Assembly (NCBI RefSeq): GCF_052116305.1
Contig: NZ_JBQKLI010000034.1
Span: forward strand, 1 to 8,924
DNA: 8,924 nt
From: JBQKLI01 sp012798975
GTDB lineage: Bacteria > Bacillota > Clostridia > Tissierellales > Peptoniphilaceae
Direction of reading: 5' to 3'
The first letter of the stretch is position 1. The number at the start of each line of letters is the position of its first letter. Both the position numbers and the translations under genes were made by a program. Positions 1 to 5,083 of the stretch are shown here, one piece after another. The notes below the pieces were generated by a model, which worked only from the letters and a program-made list of their open reading frames with translations, made no database searches and was not told the DNA's origin.

Positions 1-53
1 TTCAGATATTCTTTTACTACGGTTCGTTTGAGTTCGTAACTATATTTTGCCAT
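1..53 (-). CDS. IS3-family transposase OrfA, N-terminal 17 codons only
   Basis: Reading the minus strand from the ATG at 53, the frame gives MAKYSYELKRTVVKEYL and runs off the left edge. An opening of the type 'KYSYELKRTVVKEYL' is typical of the helix-turn-helix OrfA protein of IS3-family (IS150 subgroup) elements. OrfA binds the IS ends and is joined to OrfB by programmed frameshifting. A strong ribosome binding site (AAAGGAGGT on the minus strand, about 62-70) sits at the right distance and fixes the start. Just outside it is a sequence that looks like the IS terminus. Only 53 bases are visible, so whether the element is intact cannot be judged. Confidence 0.8.
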   Translation of the reverse strand, partial: MAKYSYELKRTVVKEYL

Positions 54-110
54 GAAAAACCGACCTCCTTTGGTTAGATTCTAGGTCCAACTTTTGGGGG
101 TCGGTTCAAA
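1..110 (-). mobile_element. End of an IS3-family (IS150-like) insertion sequence
   Basis: On the minus strand, upstream of the OrfA start, the sequence reads TGAACCGACCCCCAAAAGTT followed by GGACC. This is the familiar style of an IS150-type terminal inverted repeat beginning with TG. The outer end is most likely at 107, though it could be a few bases further out. The flank directly outside (115-136) is a 22-bp segment found again at 4072-4093, so the element sits in or beside a dispersed repeat. The other end and any target duplication lie outside the window. Confidence 0.72.
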
Positions 111-114
111 GTCC

Positions 115-136
115 ACTCCACACTTTTTTAAGTCCT
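115..136 (+). repeat. 22-bp dispersed repeat, copy 1 (identical to 4072-4093)
   Basis: The segment ACTCCACACTTTTTTAAGTC plus two more bases is identical to 4072-4093 in the same orientation. It directly abuts the IS3-family terminus. At 4072 the same segment is part of a larger repeat (3995-4184), so here it is probably a remnant of that repeat family left next to the IS insertion. Confidence 0.7.
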
Positions 137-159
137 TCCTAAGAGGTAAAATATCTTAA

Positions 160-201
160 TTGAAATTAATTATGAAGGTAGTAGAAATAATGATTTATAC
201 T
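160..201 (+). promoter_or_regulatory. Possible promoter region upstream of the thioredoxin-like gene
   Basis: A TTGAAA box lies at 160-165, with A/T-rich -10-like sequences downstream: TAGAAA at 182-187 (16-nt spacing) and TATACT at 196-201. Neither pair is a clean sigma-A promoter. A start near 195-208 would place the hairpin at 211-228 at the very 5' end of the transcript. Confidence 0.3.
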
Positions 202-210
202 AAAACTATG

Positions 211-236
211 AGAGCGGGTTGCCGCTCTTTGTTTTT
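211..236 (+). terminator. Intrinsic terminator or leader hairpin just before the 252 gene
   Basis: AGAGCGG (211-217) pairs with CCGCTCT (222-228) around a GTTG loop and is followed by TTGTTTTTT. This is a textbook stem plus U-tail on the plus strand. It ends only a few bases before the AAAGGAG ribosome binding site of the next gene. It could close an upstream transcript, possibly now disrupted by the IS, or act as an attenuator in that gene's leader. Confidence 0.7.
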
Positions 237-251
237 TGAAAGGAGATCAAG

Positions 252-566
252 ATGAGAAAAATAGATAGAACAGAATTTCAAAAACAGGTACTGCAGGAGA
301 GAGAAAAGAGAGTTCTTTTGTTTTTTACGAAGGAGAATATGGAAGGGGAAGTGGAAGCTATATTAAAGAAACTAGAAGCGTCTTTTCCGAATACTATTAT
401 CTTTAAAATCGATGCAGAAGAAGAAAAAATACTCGCCTTTAATTATCAGGCTATGGAACTACCTCATCTGATTTTAATGGAAAGAGGAGAAGTGATCGGC
501 AGTATCCATGGGAATCTATCAGAAGAAATCATACTAGAGCTTCTTAAGGTAGAAAAAGGTTTATAA
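252..566 (+). CDS. Thioredoxin-like fold protein lacking all cysteines
   Basis: This 104-residue protein is the size of thioredoxin and shows its pattern. There is a central strand VLLFF (21-25), a strand IIFKIDA (about 49-55), and a cis-proline region MELPHLIL (P71) followed by RGEVIGSIHG, which matches the thioredoxin 'IPTLILFKNGEVV..IvG' segment. The C-terminal helix is EEIILELL. The position expected for WCGPC holds TKENME, and no cysteine occurs anywhere, so it cannot do dithiol/disulfide exchange. A binding, chaperone or scaffold role is inferred; no partner gene is visible nearby. There is no signal peptide, so it is presumably cytoplasmic. The ATG follows a good ribosome binding site (AAAGGAG, about 239-245). 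It appears monocistronic; the nearest plus-strand gene downstream is over 800 bp away. Confidence 0.75.
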   Translation: MRKIDRTEFQKQVLQEREKRVLLFFTKENMEGEVEAILKKLEASFPNTIIFKIDAEEEKILAFNYQAMELPHLILMERGEVIGSIHGNLSEEIILELLKVEKGL

Positions 567-654
567 AAAATACAGTTAGGAGTAAAAATGCATCAGCTGG
601 GAAATGTATGTTTATTACATTCTGGTAATATATAGGGATTTTAGTACATAATCC

Positions 655-687
655 TTGATAATTTTAGAGGAATTGGGTAAATATAAT
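655..687 (+). promoter_or_regulatory. Putative promoter of the structured RNA
   Basis: TTGATA (655-660) is followed after 17 nt by TAAATA (678-683), with an overlapping perfect TATAAT at 682-687 (21-nt spacing). Either -10 would start transcription at about 690-695, which coincides with the 5' edge of the long hairpin at 691. That fit is the main reason to believe it. Confidence 0.5.
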
Positions 688-690
688 ACA

Positions 691-809
691 AACTCTTACT
701 GCTTTCATGGATCCGTGGAAGAATCGTAAGCCTATCCGGGTGCACTAACTACGTTCCGGGTAGTGCTGGATTCTTCCACGGATTCGTATTCTGCAGTGAG
801 GGTTATTTT
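691..809 (+). ncRNA. Candidate structured small RNA (long imperfect hairpin with its own U-tail)
   Basis: The region folds into one long rod. The closing stem 691-702/793-804 has 12 pairs, two of them G-U. A small internal loop follows (703-706/788-792). A 19-pair stem 707-725/769-787 comes next, its inner 15 pairs perfect and two outer pairs G-U. The apical domain 726-768 contains a nested stem GCACTA (742-747)/TAGTGC (761-766) and a doubled CCGGGT (736-741, 756-761). ATTTTTAT follows directly, so the closing stem can also terminate transcription. The G-U pairs suggest the RNA, not just the DNA, is the folded form. At about 115 nt its size resembles small SRP RNA, but I do not recognise the SRP domain, a T-box, 6S RNA or a known riboswitch. 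No open reading frame spans it. A solitary palindromic mobile element is the alternative. Confidence 0.55.
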
Positions 810-850
810 TATATTAGGATAGGAAGTTGACCCTGAAACTACCAAAAATA

Positions 851-987
851 TATGAAGAAAATGCTCTGCATTTTCCACCACCCATATAACCTATTCCCTA
901 AAATCTATCTCTCCCTGGCCACCGCAGGTGTGCCGCCTAAAGCCTAGGTGCCGAAGGCATTCTGCCTAGGCCTCAGCAATCCCGCCT
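851..987 (+). repeat. REP-like composite repeat, copy 1
   Basis: The composite starts with a hairpin GAAAATGC-TCT-GCATTTTC (857-875) inside a 25-bp stretch (851-875) identical to 1204-1228. A CCACCC..TATTCCCT spacer follows, then CTGGCCACCGCAGGTGTGCC and the module CAGCAATCCCGCCT ending at 987. The same modules in the same order appear at 1204-1312 with scattered substitutions. Copy 1 carries an extra nested palindrome, GCCTAGG (942-948)/CCTAGGC (965-971) with TGCC-GAA-GGCA inside, which copy 2 lacks. It is non-coding in all frames I examined. Confidence 0.75.
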
Positions 988-1093
988 TTCTTCTATAATT
1001 CTACAGAAAAAATTTTATTAAAAAATGTTTTAAATATTTAGATTATCCAGTTTCGATACTTTCATAGGCTGAGAAGGGTACTAATTTCCAGTC

Positions 1094-1142
1094 CTGGGGG
1101 AGGATGAAGGGCGTTGCGATTCGCCCTCATATCCTCCCCCAG
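1094..1142 (+). repeat. Large GC-rich hairpin
   Basis: CTGGGGGAGGAT (1094-1105) pairs perfectly with ATCCTCCCCCAG (1131-1142). An inner stem GGGCG (1109-1113)/CGCCC (1122-1126) closes an 8-nt loop. It is much more G/C-rich than its surroundings. No U-run follows, so it is not a terminator. It lies inside the left inverted repeat, and the counterpart at about 4043-4095 lacks it, suggesting insertion in one copy or loss from the other. Confidence 0.7.
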
Positions 1143-1181
1143 ACCCCCTCCTTTTACACCCCCAACGCTTAGAAGCAGAGG

Positions 1182-1202
1182 AGCGTCTAACGACGCTTTT
1201 TT
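1182..1202 (+). terminator. Intrinsic terminator upstream of fumC
   Basis: AGCGTC (1182-1187), loop TAAC and GACGCT (1192-1197) are followed by TTTTT on the plus strand. It would stop read-through from the left and insulate the fumC promoter at 1331. A diverged copy lies in the opposite orientation at 4021-4042. Confidence 0.75.
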
Positions 1203-1203
1203 A

Positions 1204-1312
1204 TATGAAGAAAATGCTCTGCATTTTCAACCATCCCTATTCCCTATCCTTACTTTCCCTGTCCACCGTAGGTGTGTCGCCTAGAGCCTGGGTTGTGTCA
1301 GCAATCCCGCCT
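1204..1312 (+). repeat. REP-like composite repeat, copy 2
   Basis: This is the second, collinear copy of the composite at 851-987. It has GAAAATGC-TCT-GCATTTTC (1210-1228), a CCATCCCTATTCCCT spacer, CCACCGTAGGTGTGTCGCCT and GTCAGCAATCCCGCCT ending at 1312. It ends about 19 bp before the -35 box of the fumC promoter, so expansion or loss of modules here would change the region upstream of the operon. Confidence 0.7.
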
Positions 1313-1330
1313 ATCTTTTTCAATAGACAA

Positions 1331-1359
1331 TTGTTATTTTGCATCCTCTTCACTATAAT
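1331..1359 (+). promoter_or_regulatory. Sigma-A type promoter of the fumC-malic enzyme operon
   Basis: TTGTTA (1331-1336), an exact 17-nt spacer and a perfect TATAAT (1354-1359) give the best promoter in the window. The start would be near 1366, leaving a short leader before fumC. The -35 box overlaps the small palindrome ACAATTGT (1328-1335), which could be an operator half-site pair, but nothing visible identifies a regulator. Confidence 0.75.
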
Positions 1360-1395
1360 TAAAGTAGTGTATTAAAGTAAATTGAAGGAGTTTTT

Positions 1396-2775
1396 ATGAA
1401 AGAAGATATATATCGAATCGAGAGGGATTCTTTAGGGGAAGTTCAAGTCCTCAAAGAGGCAAATTGGGGTCCCCAGACTCAAAGAAGTCTCAATCATTTT
1501 AAAATCGGAAAAGATAGAATGCCTTTGGAAGTAATATATGCTCTTGTGGAAATTAAAAGAGCCTGTGCGAAGGTGAACTTTAAGTATAAAAAAATAGAAG
1601 AAGAAAAAAAGGAGAGTATCCTCTCAGCCTGCGACCGAATTCTTAAGGGGAAGATGGAAGAGGAATTTCCTCTTTCTGTATGGCAGACGGGAAGCGGGAC
1701 ACAAAGCAATATGAATGTGAATGAAGTGATTTCGAATCTGTGCGAGGGAAGCGTTCATCCGAATGACGATGTAAATGCGTCTCAAAGTTCCAACGATACT
1801 TTTCCAACGGCGATGCATTTGGCAGCATTAAAGGCGGTTCGAGAGAAGCTCTTTCCTGTCATAGAAAGAAGTATAGCTCAGTTTAAGAGAATCGAAAAAG
1901 AAAACAGCGGGATAATTAAAATCGGAAGAACTCATCTTCAAGATGCGGTGCCTTTATATTTTAGCGACGAGGTTTCCGGGTGGAGGAGGATGCTTGAAGA
2001 GAGCATGGAACAAATCAAGCTGTCTTTAACTTCTTTAGAAAAGCTTGCTATCGGAGGAACGGCTGTAGGATCGGGACTCAATGCACCGGAAGGCTTTGGC
2101 GAAAAAGTGGCAGAGGAGCTTTCCAAGCGTTATGGTATGAATCTCCGTTCTTCTTCGAATAAATTCCACAGTCTTTCTTCAAAAGACGCTTTTGTTTTTT
2201 CCCATGGGGCAGTAAAGGCACTGGCGGCGAATCTTCTAAAGATTGCCAACGATATTCGTTTTATGGCGAGCGGGCCACGATGCGGATATGGAGAGCTTGA
2301 AATTCCAGCAAATGAACCAGGCAGTTCCATTATGCCTGGGAAAGTAAATCCGACTCAGGCAGAAGCCCTTACGATGGTTTGTGTGGAAGTGATGGGAAAC
2401 GATACAGCGATCGGAATCGCCGCTTCTCAGGGGAATTTTGAACTGAATGTCTATATGCCCCTTATTATTTTTAACTACCTTCGTTCTGTAAATCTTTTGG
2501 CTGAAGCCTTGGATTCCTTTACAGTTCATTGTCTAGAAGGACTGAAAGCAAAGAAAAGAATGGAAGAATATGTAGAGGAGTCTCTAATGCTTGTCACAGC
2601 ATTAAGCAAAGAGTTGGGATATGAAAAGGCGGCGCAGATTGCAAAAAAAGCCTATGAAAAGGACAAGAGTTTAAAAGAAGTTGTTATGGAAACAGAGTCT
2701 TTTACAGAAGAAGAAATAGACAGGATGTTGGATCCTAAAAACATGGTAAGGAGTAAGAATGAAAAGAAATTTTAG
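1396..2775 (+). CDS. fumC: Class II fumarate hydratase (fumarase C)
   Basis: This 459-residue protein has the usual length of iron-independent, homotetrameric class II fumarases, which interconvert fumarate and L-malate in the cytoplasm. The family motifs are all present in order: GSGTQSNMN (99-107), the substrate loop SSNDTFPTAMH (131-141), GRTHLQDAVP with H180 equivalent to the catalytic-site histidine, and the fumarate lyase signature GSSIMPGKVNP (309-319). The signature holds the SS-loop serine S310 (the catalytic base in E. coli FumC), K316 and N318. The start follows TGAAGGAG (about 1383-1390) at normal spacing and gives a standard N-terminus. Transcription comes from the promoter at 1331. 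The last 17 nt overlap the malic enzyme gene, whose ribosome binding site lies inside fumC, so the two are translationally coupled. With malic enzyme it feeds fumarate carbon to pyruvate, or the reverse. The gene looks intact. Confidence 0.97.
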   Translation: MKEDIYRIERDSLGEVQVLKEANWGPQTQRSLNHFKIGKDRMPLEVIYALVEIKRACAKVNFKYKKIEEEKKESILSACDRILKGKMEEEFPLSVWQTGSGTQSNMNVNEVISNLCEGSVHPNDDVNASQSSNDTFPTAMHLAALKAVREKLFPVIERSIAQFKRIEKENSGIIKIGRTHLQDAVPLYFSDEVSGWRRMLEESMEQIKLSLTSLEKLAIGGTAVGSGLNAPEGFGEKVAEELSKRYGMNLRSSSNKFHSLSSKDAFVFSHGAVKALAANLLKIANDIRFMASGPRCGYGELEIPANEPGSSIMPGKVNPTQAEALTMVCVEVMGNDTAIGIAASQGNFELNVYMPLIIFNYLRSVNLLAEALDSFTVHCLEGLKAKKRMEEYVEESLMLVTALSKELGYEKAAQIAKKAYEKDKSLKEVVMETESFTEEEIDRMLDPKNMVRSKNEKKF

Positions 2776-3940
2776 AGAAGAATCTTTAGAAAAACATAGA
2801 GAATGGAAAGGAAAGATAGAAATCCGATCGAAGGTTCCTGTCAAGACCACAGAAGATCTTTCCTTAGCTTATACCCCAGGGGTCGCGGAACCTTGTCTTG
2901 AAATAGAAAAGAATTCCGAGCTTTCCTATAAACTAACAAGCCGTCAGAATCTTTGTCTTGTCGCAACAGACGGATCGGCAGTTTTAGGACTGGGAAATAT
3001 CGGTCCTGAGGCTTCTATGCCTGTAATGGAAGGAAAATGCGTGCTTTTTAAATCTTTTGCGGATGTAGATGCCTTTCCATTATGTATCGACAGTCAAGAT
3101 GTTGAAGAGATCGTACATACGATAGCTTTGATTTCGAAAAGCTTTGGAGGAGTGAATTTAGAAGATATCTCAGCGCCCCGCTGCTTTGAAATTGAAAAAA
3201 AGCTGAAAGAGATCTGCGATATACCGATATTCCATGATGATCAGCATGGAACGGCGATTATTACCTTGGCAGGTCTTACAAATGCTTTAAAGATTGTAAA
3301 GAAAGCTCTTTCGGATATTAAGATCGTTGTAAGCGGAGCAGGAGCAGCAGCTACAGCGATTACAAAGCTTTTGTTAAATGCAGGAGCAAAAAATATTATC
3401 GTTTGCGACCGAAAAGGATCCATCTATAAAGGAAGAGCCGGTCTTTCAGGCTATAAGGAAGAACTGTCTCTTACTACAAATCCTAATCGCTTAGAAGGAG
3501 ATCTTCAAGAAGTGATAGTCGGGGCAGATGTTTTTATCGGAGTATCGGCTCCAGGAGTCCTTACAGGGGAAATGGTAAAAACGATGAATAAGGATAGTAT
3601 TATCTTCGCCTGTGCCAACCCTACTCCTGAAATTTACCCAGAGGAGGCAAAAGCAGCCGGTGCGAGAATTATCGCAACAGGAAGAAGCGACTACCCAAAC
3701 CAAATTAACAACGTACTAGCATTTCCGGGAGTATTTCGAGGAGCCTTCGATGCAAAAGCAACAGAGATCAATGATGAAATGAATATTGCCGCATCCAAAG
3801 CCATCGCAGAAATCATTCCTGAGGAAGAATTAAGGGAAGAGTATATTATCCCCGAAGCCTTTGATCCAAGAGTAGCAAAGGCAGTGGCAAAGGCAGTGAG
3901 AGATAAAGCTTTGGAGTTGGGGAAGGTAAGGAGAGGATAG
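2759..3940 (+). CDS. Malic enzyme (malate dehydrogenase, oxaloacetate-decarboxylating), short bacterial type
   Basis: This 393-residue enzyme oxidatively decarboxylates L-malate to pyruvate and CO2. Its length fits the short bacterial malic enzymes without a C-terminal phosphotransacetylase domain. Visible motifs are AYTPGVAEP (catalytic Y38), MEGKCVLFK (K93, the likely partner lysine), metal-binding residues in LEDISAP (E135, D136) and FHDDQHGT (D160, D161), and the Rossmann loop GAGAAA (193-198). An acidic D217 after the second strand (IIVCDRKG) favours NAD over NADP, but this is inference. CANPTPEI and NQINNVLAFPGVFRGA complete the active site. It starts inside the end of fumC behind TAAGGAG (2747-2753) and overlaps it by 17 nt, so it belongs to the same operon and uses fumarase's product. 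No plus-strand terminator with a clear U-run follows directly. Confidence 0.96.
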   Translation: MKRNFREESLEKHREWKGKIEIRSKVPVKTTEDLSLAYTPGVAEPCLEIEKNSELSYKLTSRQNLCLVATDGSAVLGLGNIGPEASMPVMEGKCVLFKSFADVDAFPLCIDSQDVEEIVHTIALISKSFGGVNLEDISAPRCFEIEKKLKEICDIPIFHDDQHGTAIITLAGLTNALKIVKKALSDIKIVVSGAGAAATAITKLLLNAGAKNIIVCDRKGSIYKGRAGLSGYKEELSLTTNPNRLEGDLQEVIVGADVFIGVSAPGVLTGEMVKTMNKDSIIFACANPTPEIYPEEAKAAGARIIATGRSDYPNQINNVLAFPGVFRGAFDAKATEINDEMNIAASKAIAEIIPEEELREEYIIPEAFDPRVAKAVAKAVRDKALELGKVRRG

Positions 3941-4020
3941 GCAGGGAGGAGAAAATAGTTCATAGGTTATAGGGGATAGGAAGTAGGGGTGGTGGAAAAT
4001 GCAGAACATTTTCTTCATTA

Positions 4021-4042
4021 AAAAAAGGCGTCGTTAGACGCT
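4021..4042 (-). terminator. Intrinsic terminator on the minus strand downstream of malic enzyme
   Basis: GGCGTC (4027-4032), loop GTTA and GACGCT (4037-4042) are preceded by AAAAAA, so the U-tail exists only for minus-strand transcripts. It would block antisense transcription into the operon from the right. For plus-strand mRNA it is a stem without a U-run and so a poor terminator, although it could protect the mRNA 3' end. Confidence 0.65.
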
Positions 4043-4071
4043 CCTATAACTTCGCTCTTTCACCCTCTCAT

Positions 4072-4093
4072 ACTCCACACTTTTTTAAGTCCT
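4072..4093 (+). repeat. 22-bp dispersed repeat, copy 2
   Basis: Identical to 115-136 in the same orientation. Here it is not next to an insertion sequence, which shows that the segment is a resident repeat and not part of the IS3-family element at the left edge. Confidence 0.7.
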
Positions 4094-4200
4094 CCCTCAA
4101 GCTGGGAAACTAAGACCTTTCTTATGCTATAGGAGCATCGAAAAATAATAATCTAAATATTAAAAAAATTCTTTAGATAAAAGTTTCATATGAGGATATC

Positions 4201-4420
4201 AAAGTTTTGCGGGGTTGTTTAGTTACCCAGATCATACACCTTTGGCATCAATAGATTAGGAAAGGCATTACAGGCTAACTCTCAACAAACCAAGGATCGG
4301 TACTTTTTAGTACCGATCCTTGGTTTTTATTATATCCTCGCCGTCGCAAGACGTGCCGCCTGGCTGCCGCAGGTATCCCGCCTAGCGCCTGTGCTAGAAA
4401 TCAGTCACGCCTGTTTTTCT
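4201..4420 (+). repeat. 220-bp direct repeat, copy 1 (matches 8421-8640)
   Basis: The copy aligns without gaps to 8421-8640 at a constant offset of 4220. I count about 20 differences in 220 positions. They are confined to the two ends, and 4233-4363 (131 bp) is identical. The core contains a strong terminator hairpin. The ends are built from GCAATCCCGCCT-type palindromic modules, where many differences are transitions or fall in loops. In copy 2 the repeat begins directly after a stop codon; in copy 1 no gene end is recognisable before it. Confidence 0.9.
4288..4328 (+). terminator. Strong intrinsic terminator, bidirectional in appearance
   Basis: AACCAAGGATCGGTACT (4288-4304) pairs perfectly over 17 bp with 4309-4325 around a TTTT loop, and TTT follows. 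On the minus strand, a run of A-T pairs at the stem foot gives a shorter tail. It is part of the identical core of the 220-bp repeat and sits at the end of the operon's downstream region, so it may be the effective terminator for fumC-malic enzyme mRNA. Confidence 0.8.
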
Positions 4421-4425
4421 ATTAA

Positions 4426-4444
4426 GAAAATGCTATGCATTTTC
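4426..4444 (+). repeat. GAAAATGC palindrome, further copy
   Basis: GAAAATGC (4426-4433), loop TAT and GCATTTTC (4437-4444) form a further member of the palindrome family seen at 857, 1210 and, in diverged form, 3995. The stem is conserved while the loop differs (TCT in the others), which is typical of REP-type elements under stem-preserving selection or conversion. Confidence 0.75.
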
Positions 4445-4512
4445 CGCTTTCCCTATAGTTAGGACTGAATACGCTACAGCTAGGAACAAAAAGACACAGA
4501 AATCCAATACTA

Positions 4513-4521
4513 TGTTATACT
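4513..4521 (+). promoter_or_regulatory. Possible extended -10 promoter element next to the microsatellite
   Basis: TGTTATACT (4513-4521) fits an extended -10 box (TGnTATAnT). No convincing -35 box is present; the nearest candidate is AAGACA at 4491. The microsatellite begins three bases downstream, so it would lie at the transcription start or leader. Confidence 0.3.
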
Positions 4522-4523
4522 CT

Positions 4524-4586
4524 AGATAATAAGATAATAAGATAATAAGATAATAAGATAATAAGATAATAAGATAATAAGATAAT
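4524..4586 (+). repeat. 8-bp tandem repeat (AGATAATA), 7.9 perfect copies
   Basis: Seven perfect AGATAATA units plus seven bases of an eighth run without interruption over 63 bp. It lies in non-coding DNA, so unit loss or gain would change promoter or leader length and not a reading frame. The perfect state implies recent expansion or ongoing slippage. Confidence 0.95.
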
Positions 4587-4915
4587 TCTAATATATCTTT
4601 GATTGAAATTCATCAAGAAGCATCTATATTTCTGATAAGGGCGAGATCACCTTGAATTGTGATTAAATTAACGAATATAAAATTTTGTTTAAAAAGGCAG
4701 TTAATTAAAGGTTAATACATTCGAAAATTATAATTATAATGAAAATATTGATATTAAAGATTATAAATTGTAGTTAAGATAGAAAGAATAAACTTTAATG
4801 AAATGAACTAAACTAATAAACTGTTTTGTTGAACACAGTAAGGGATAAAATAGAAAGCAAAGTGATTCGATAGCTCTCTTTCGTTTTAGAGTTTTAGGAT
4901 AAAAAAGGAATAAAA
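4587..4915. other. AT-rich gene-free stretch
   Basis: No reading frame of note, no recognisable RNA gene and no clear promoter were found here. The sequence is rich in TTAAT and TATAA runs, so -10-like words occur by chance. A weak stem AGCTCT..AGAGTT (about 4872-4892) is the only structure. It may be decayed sequence upstream of the short ORF at 4973. Confidence 0.5.
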
Positions 4916-4918
4916 ACG

Positions 4919-4941
4919 CTCTTACTATAGTAAGAGTTTTT
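4919..4941 (+). terminator. Intrinsic terminator or attenuator before the 4973 ORF
   Basis: The 18-bp perfect palindrome CTCTTACTATAGTAAGAG (4919-4936) is followed by TTTTT. It precedes a strong ribosome binding site by about 20 bases. The arrangement resembles the one upstream of the 252 gene. Confidence 0.7.
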
Positions 4942-4972
4942 AAAACTTAATATATTGAAAGGAGGTACTCCG

Positions 4973-5020
4973 ATGCATAGTGTAAAATATTATGTGCAAA
5001 CATTCTTTTCTTTAATATAG
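4973..5020 (+). pseudogene. Short ORF with strong RBS ending at the IS256-type junction (truncated gene or leader peptide)
   Basis: AAAGGAGGTACTCCG followed by ATG (4973) is one of the best translation starts in the window, yet the frame reads only MHSVKYYVQTFFSLI before TAG (5018-5020). The stop lies where the left end of the IS256-family element begins. The simplest reading is a real gene cut off by that insertion. No continuation could be found to the right of the element (after about 6141), so the rest would have been lost. A genuine 15-residue peptide is the alternative. Confidence 0.45.
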
Positions 5021-5022
5021 AA

Positions 5023-5083
5023 AAAGAGGGCCTTTTCTTGTAAAATTTTGTTAACCGACAAAATAGAAAAGTAGACCCTCTTT
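5023..5083 (+). promoter_or_regulatory. Long hairpin ending at the transposase start codon
   Basis: Three nested arms pair across the region: AAAGAGGG (5023-5030) with CCCTCTTT (5076-5083), TTTTCT with AGAAAA, and ATTTTGT (5044-5050) with ACAAAAT. The stem ends at 5083 and the transposase ATG is 5084-5086. No free Shine-Dalgarno sequence lies in between. Folded in an mRNA, it would hide the start. Such structures are known in several IS families to prevent transposase synthesis from outside transcripts; that role here is inferred. Confidence 0.6.

Larger units (their letters stand above)
1011..1228 (+). repeat. Long diverged inverted repeat flanking the fumC-malic enzyme operon, left copy
   Basis: The left copy matches the reverse complement of 3995-4184. 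The AT-rich part 1011-1057 corresponds to 4137-4184, sharing TAATCTAAATATT and ATCGAAA on the opposite strand. The next part corresponds to the segment with CCTCCC and CTGG..AA (about 4091-4114). The terminator 1182-1202 corresponds to 4021-4042, and the GAAAATGC hairpin 1210-1228 to 3995-4013. The left copy contains an extra large hairpin (1094-1142) not present in the right copy. The homology is diverged but collinear. Confidence 0.6.
3995..4184 (-). repeat. Long diverged inverted repeat, right copy
   Basis: Read on the minus strand, this copy contains in order the AT-rich segment (4184-4137), the CTGG..AAG/CCTCCC segment, the 22-bp repeat shared with 115-136 (4072-4093), the terminator (4042-4021) and the GAAAATG palindrome (4013-3995). 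The same series runs on the plus strand at 1011-1228. The similarity fades out through a CCACC spacer toward 3959. The two copies face each other across the fumC-malic enzyme operon. Confidence 0.6.

Noticed and set aside
588..635. 15-codon ORF after the thioredoxin-like gene (MHQLGNVCLLHSGNI) with a TTAGGAG motif
   Set aside because: The spacing is acceptable but the peptide is too short, has no recognisable features and could arise by chance.
691..809. Identification of the structured RNA as SRP RNA, 6S RNA or a T-box
   Set aside because: The size is near that of small SRP RNA, but its conserved apical motif is absent. The bubble is too small for typical 6S RNA, and there is no T-box antiterminator sequence or downstream aminoacyl-tRNA gene.
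1494..2529. Minus-strand and alternative-frame ORFs inside fumC
   Set aside because: They are shadows of a strongly coding gene and have no ribosome binding site or family features.
3241..4018. Minus-strand ORFs across and beyond malic enzyme
   Set aside because: Antisense shadows with compositions typical of reversed coding sequence; the one ending near 4018 runs into the repeat.
4524..4586. The tandem AGATAATA array as a CRISPR or iteron origin
   Set aside because: There are no spacers between units, no replication gene nearby and the unit is only 8 bp; it is a microsatellite.
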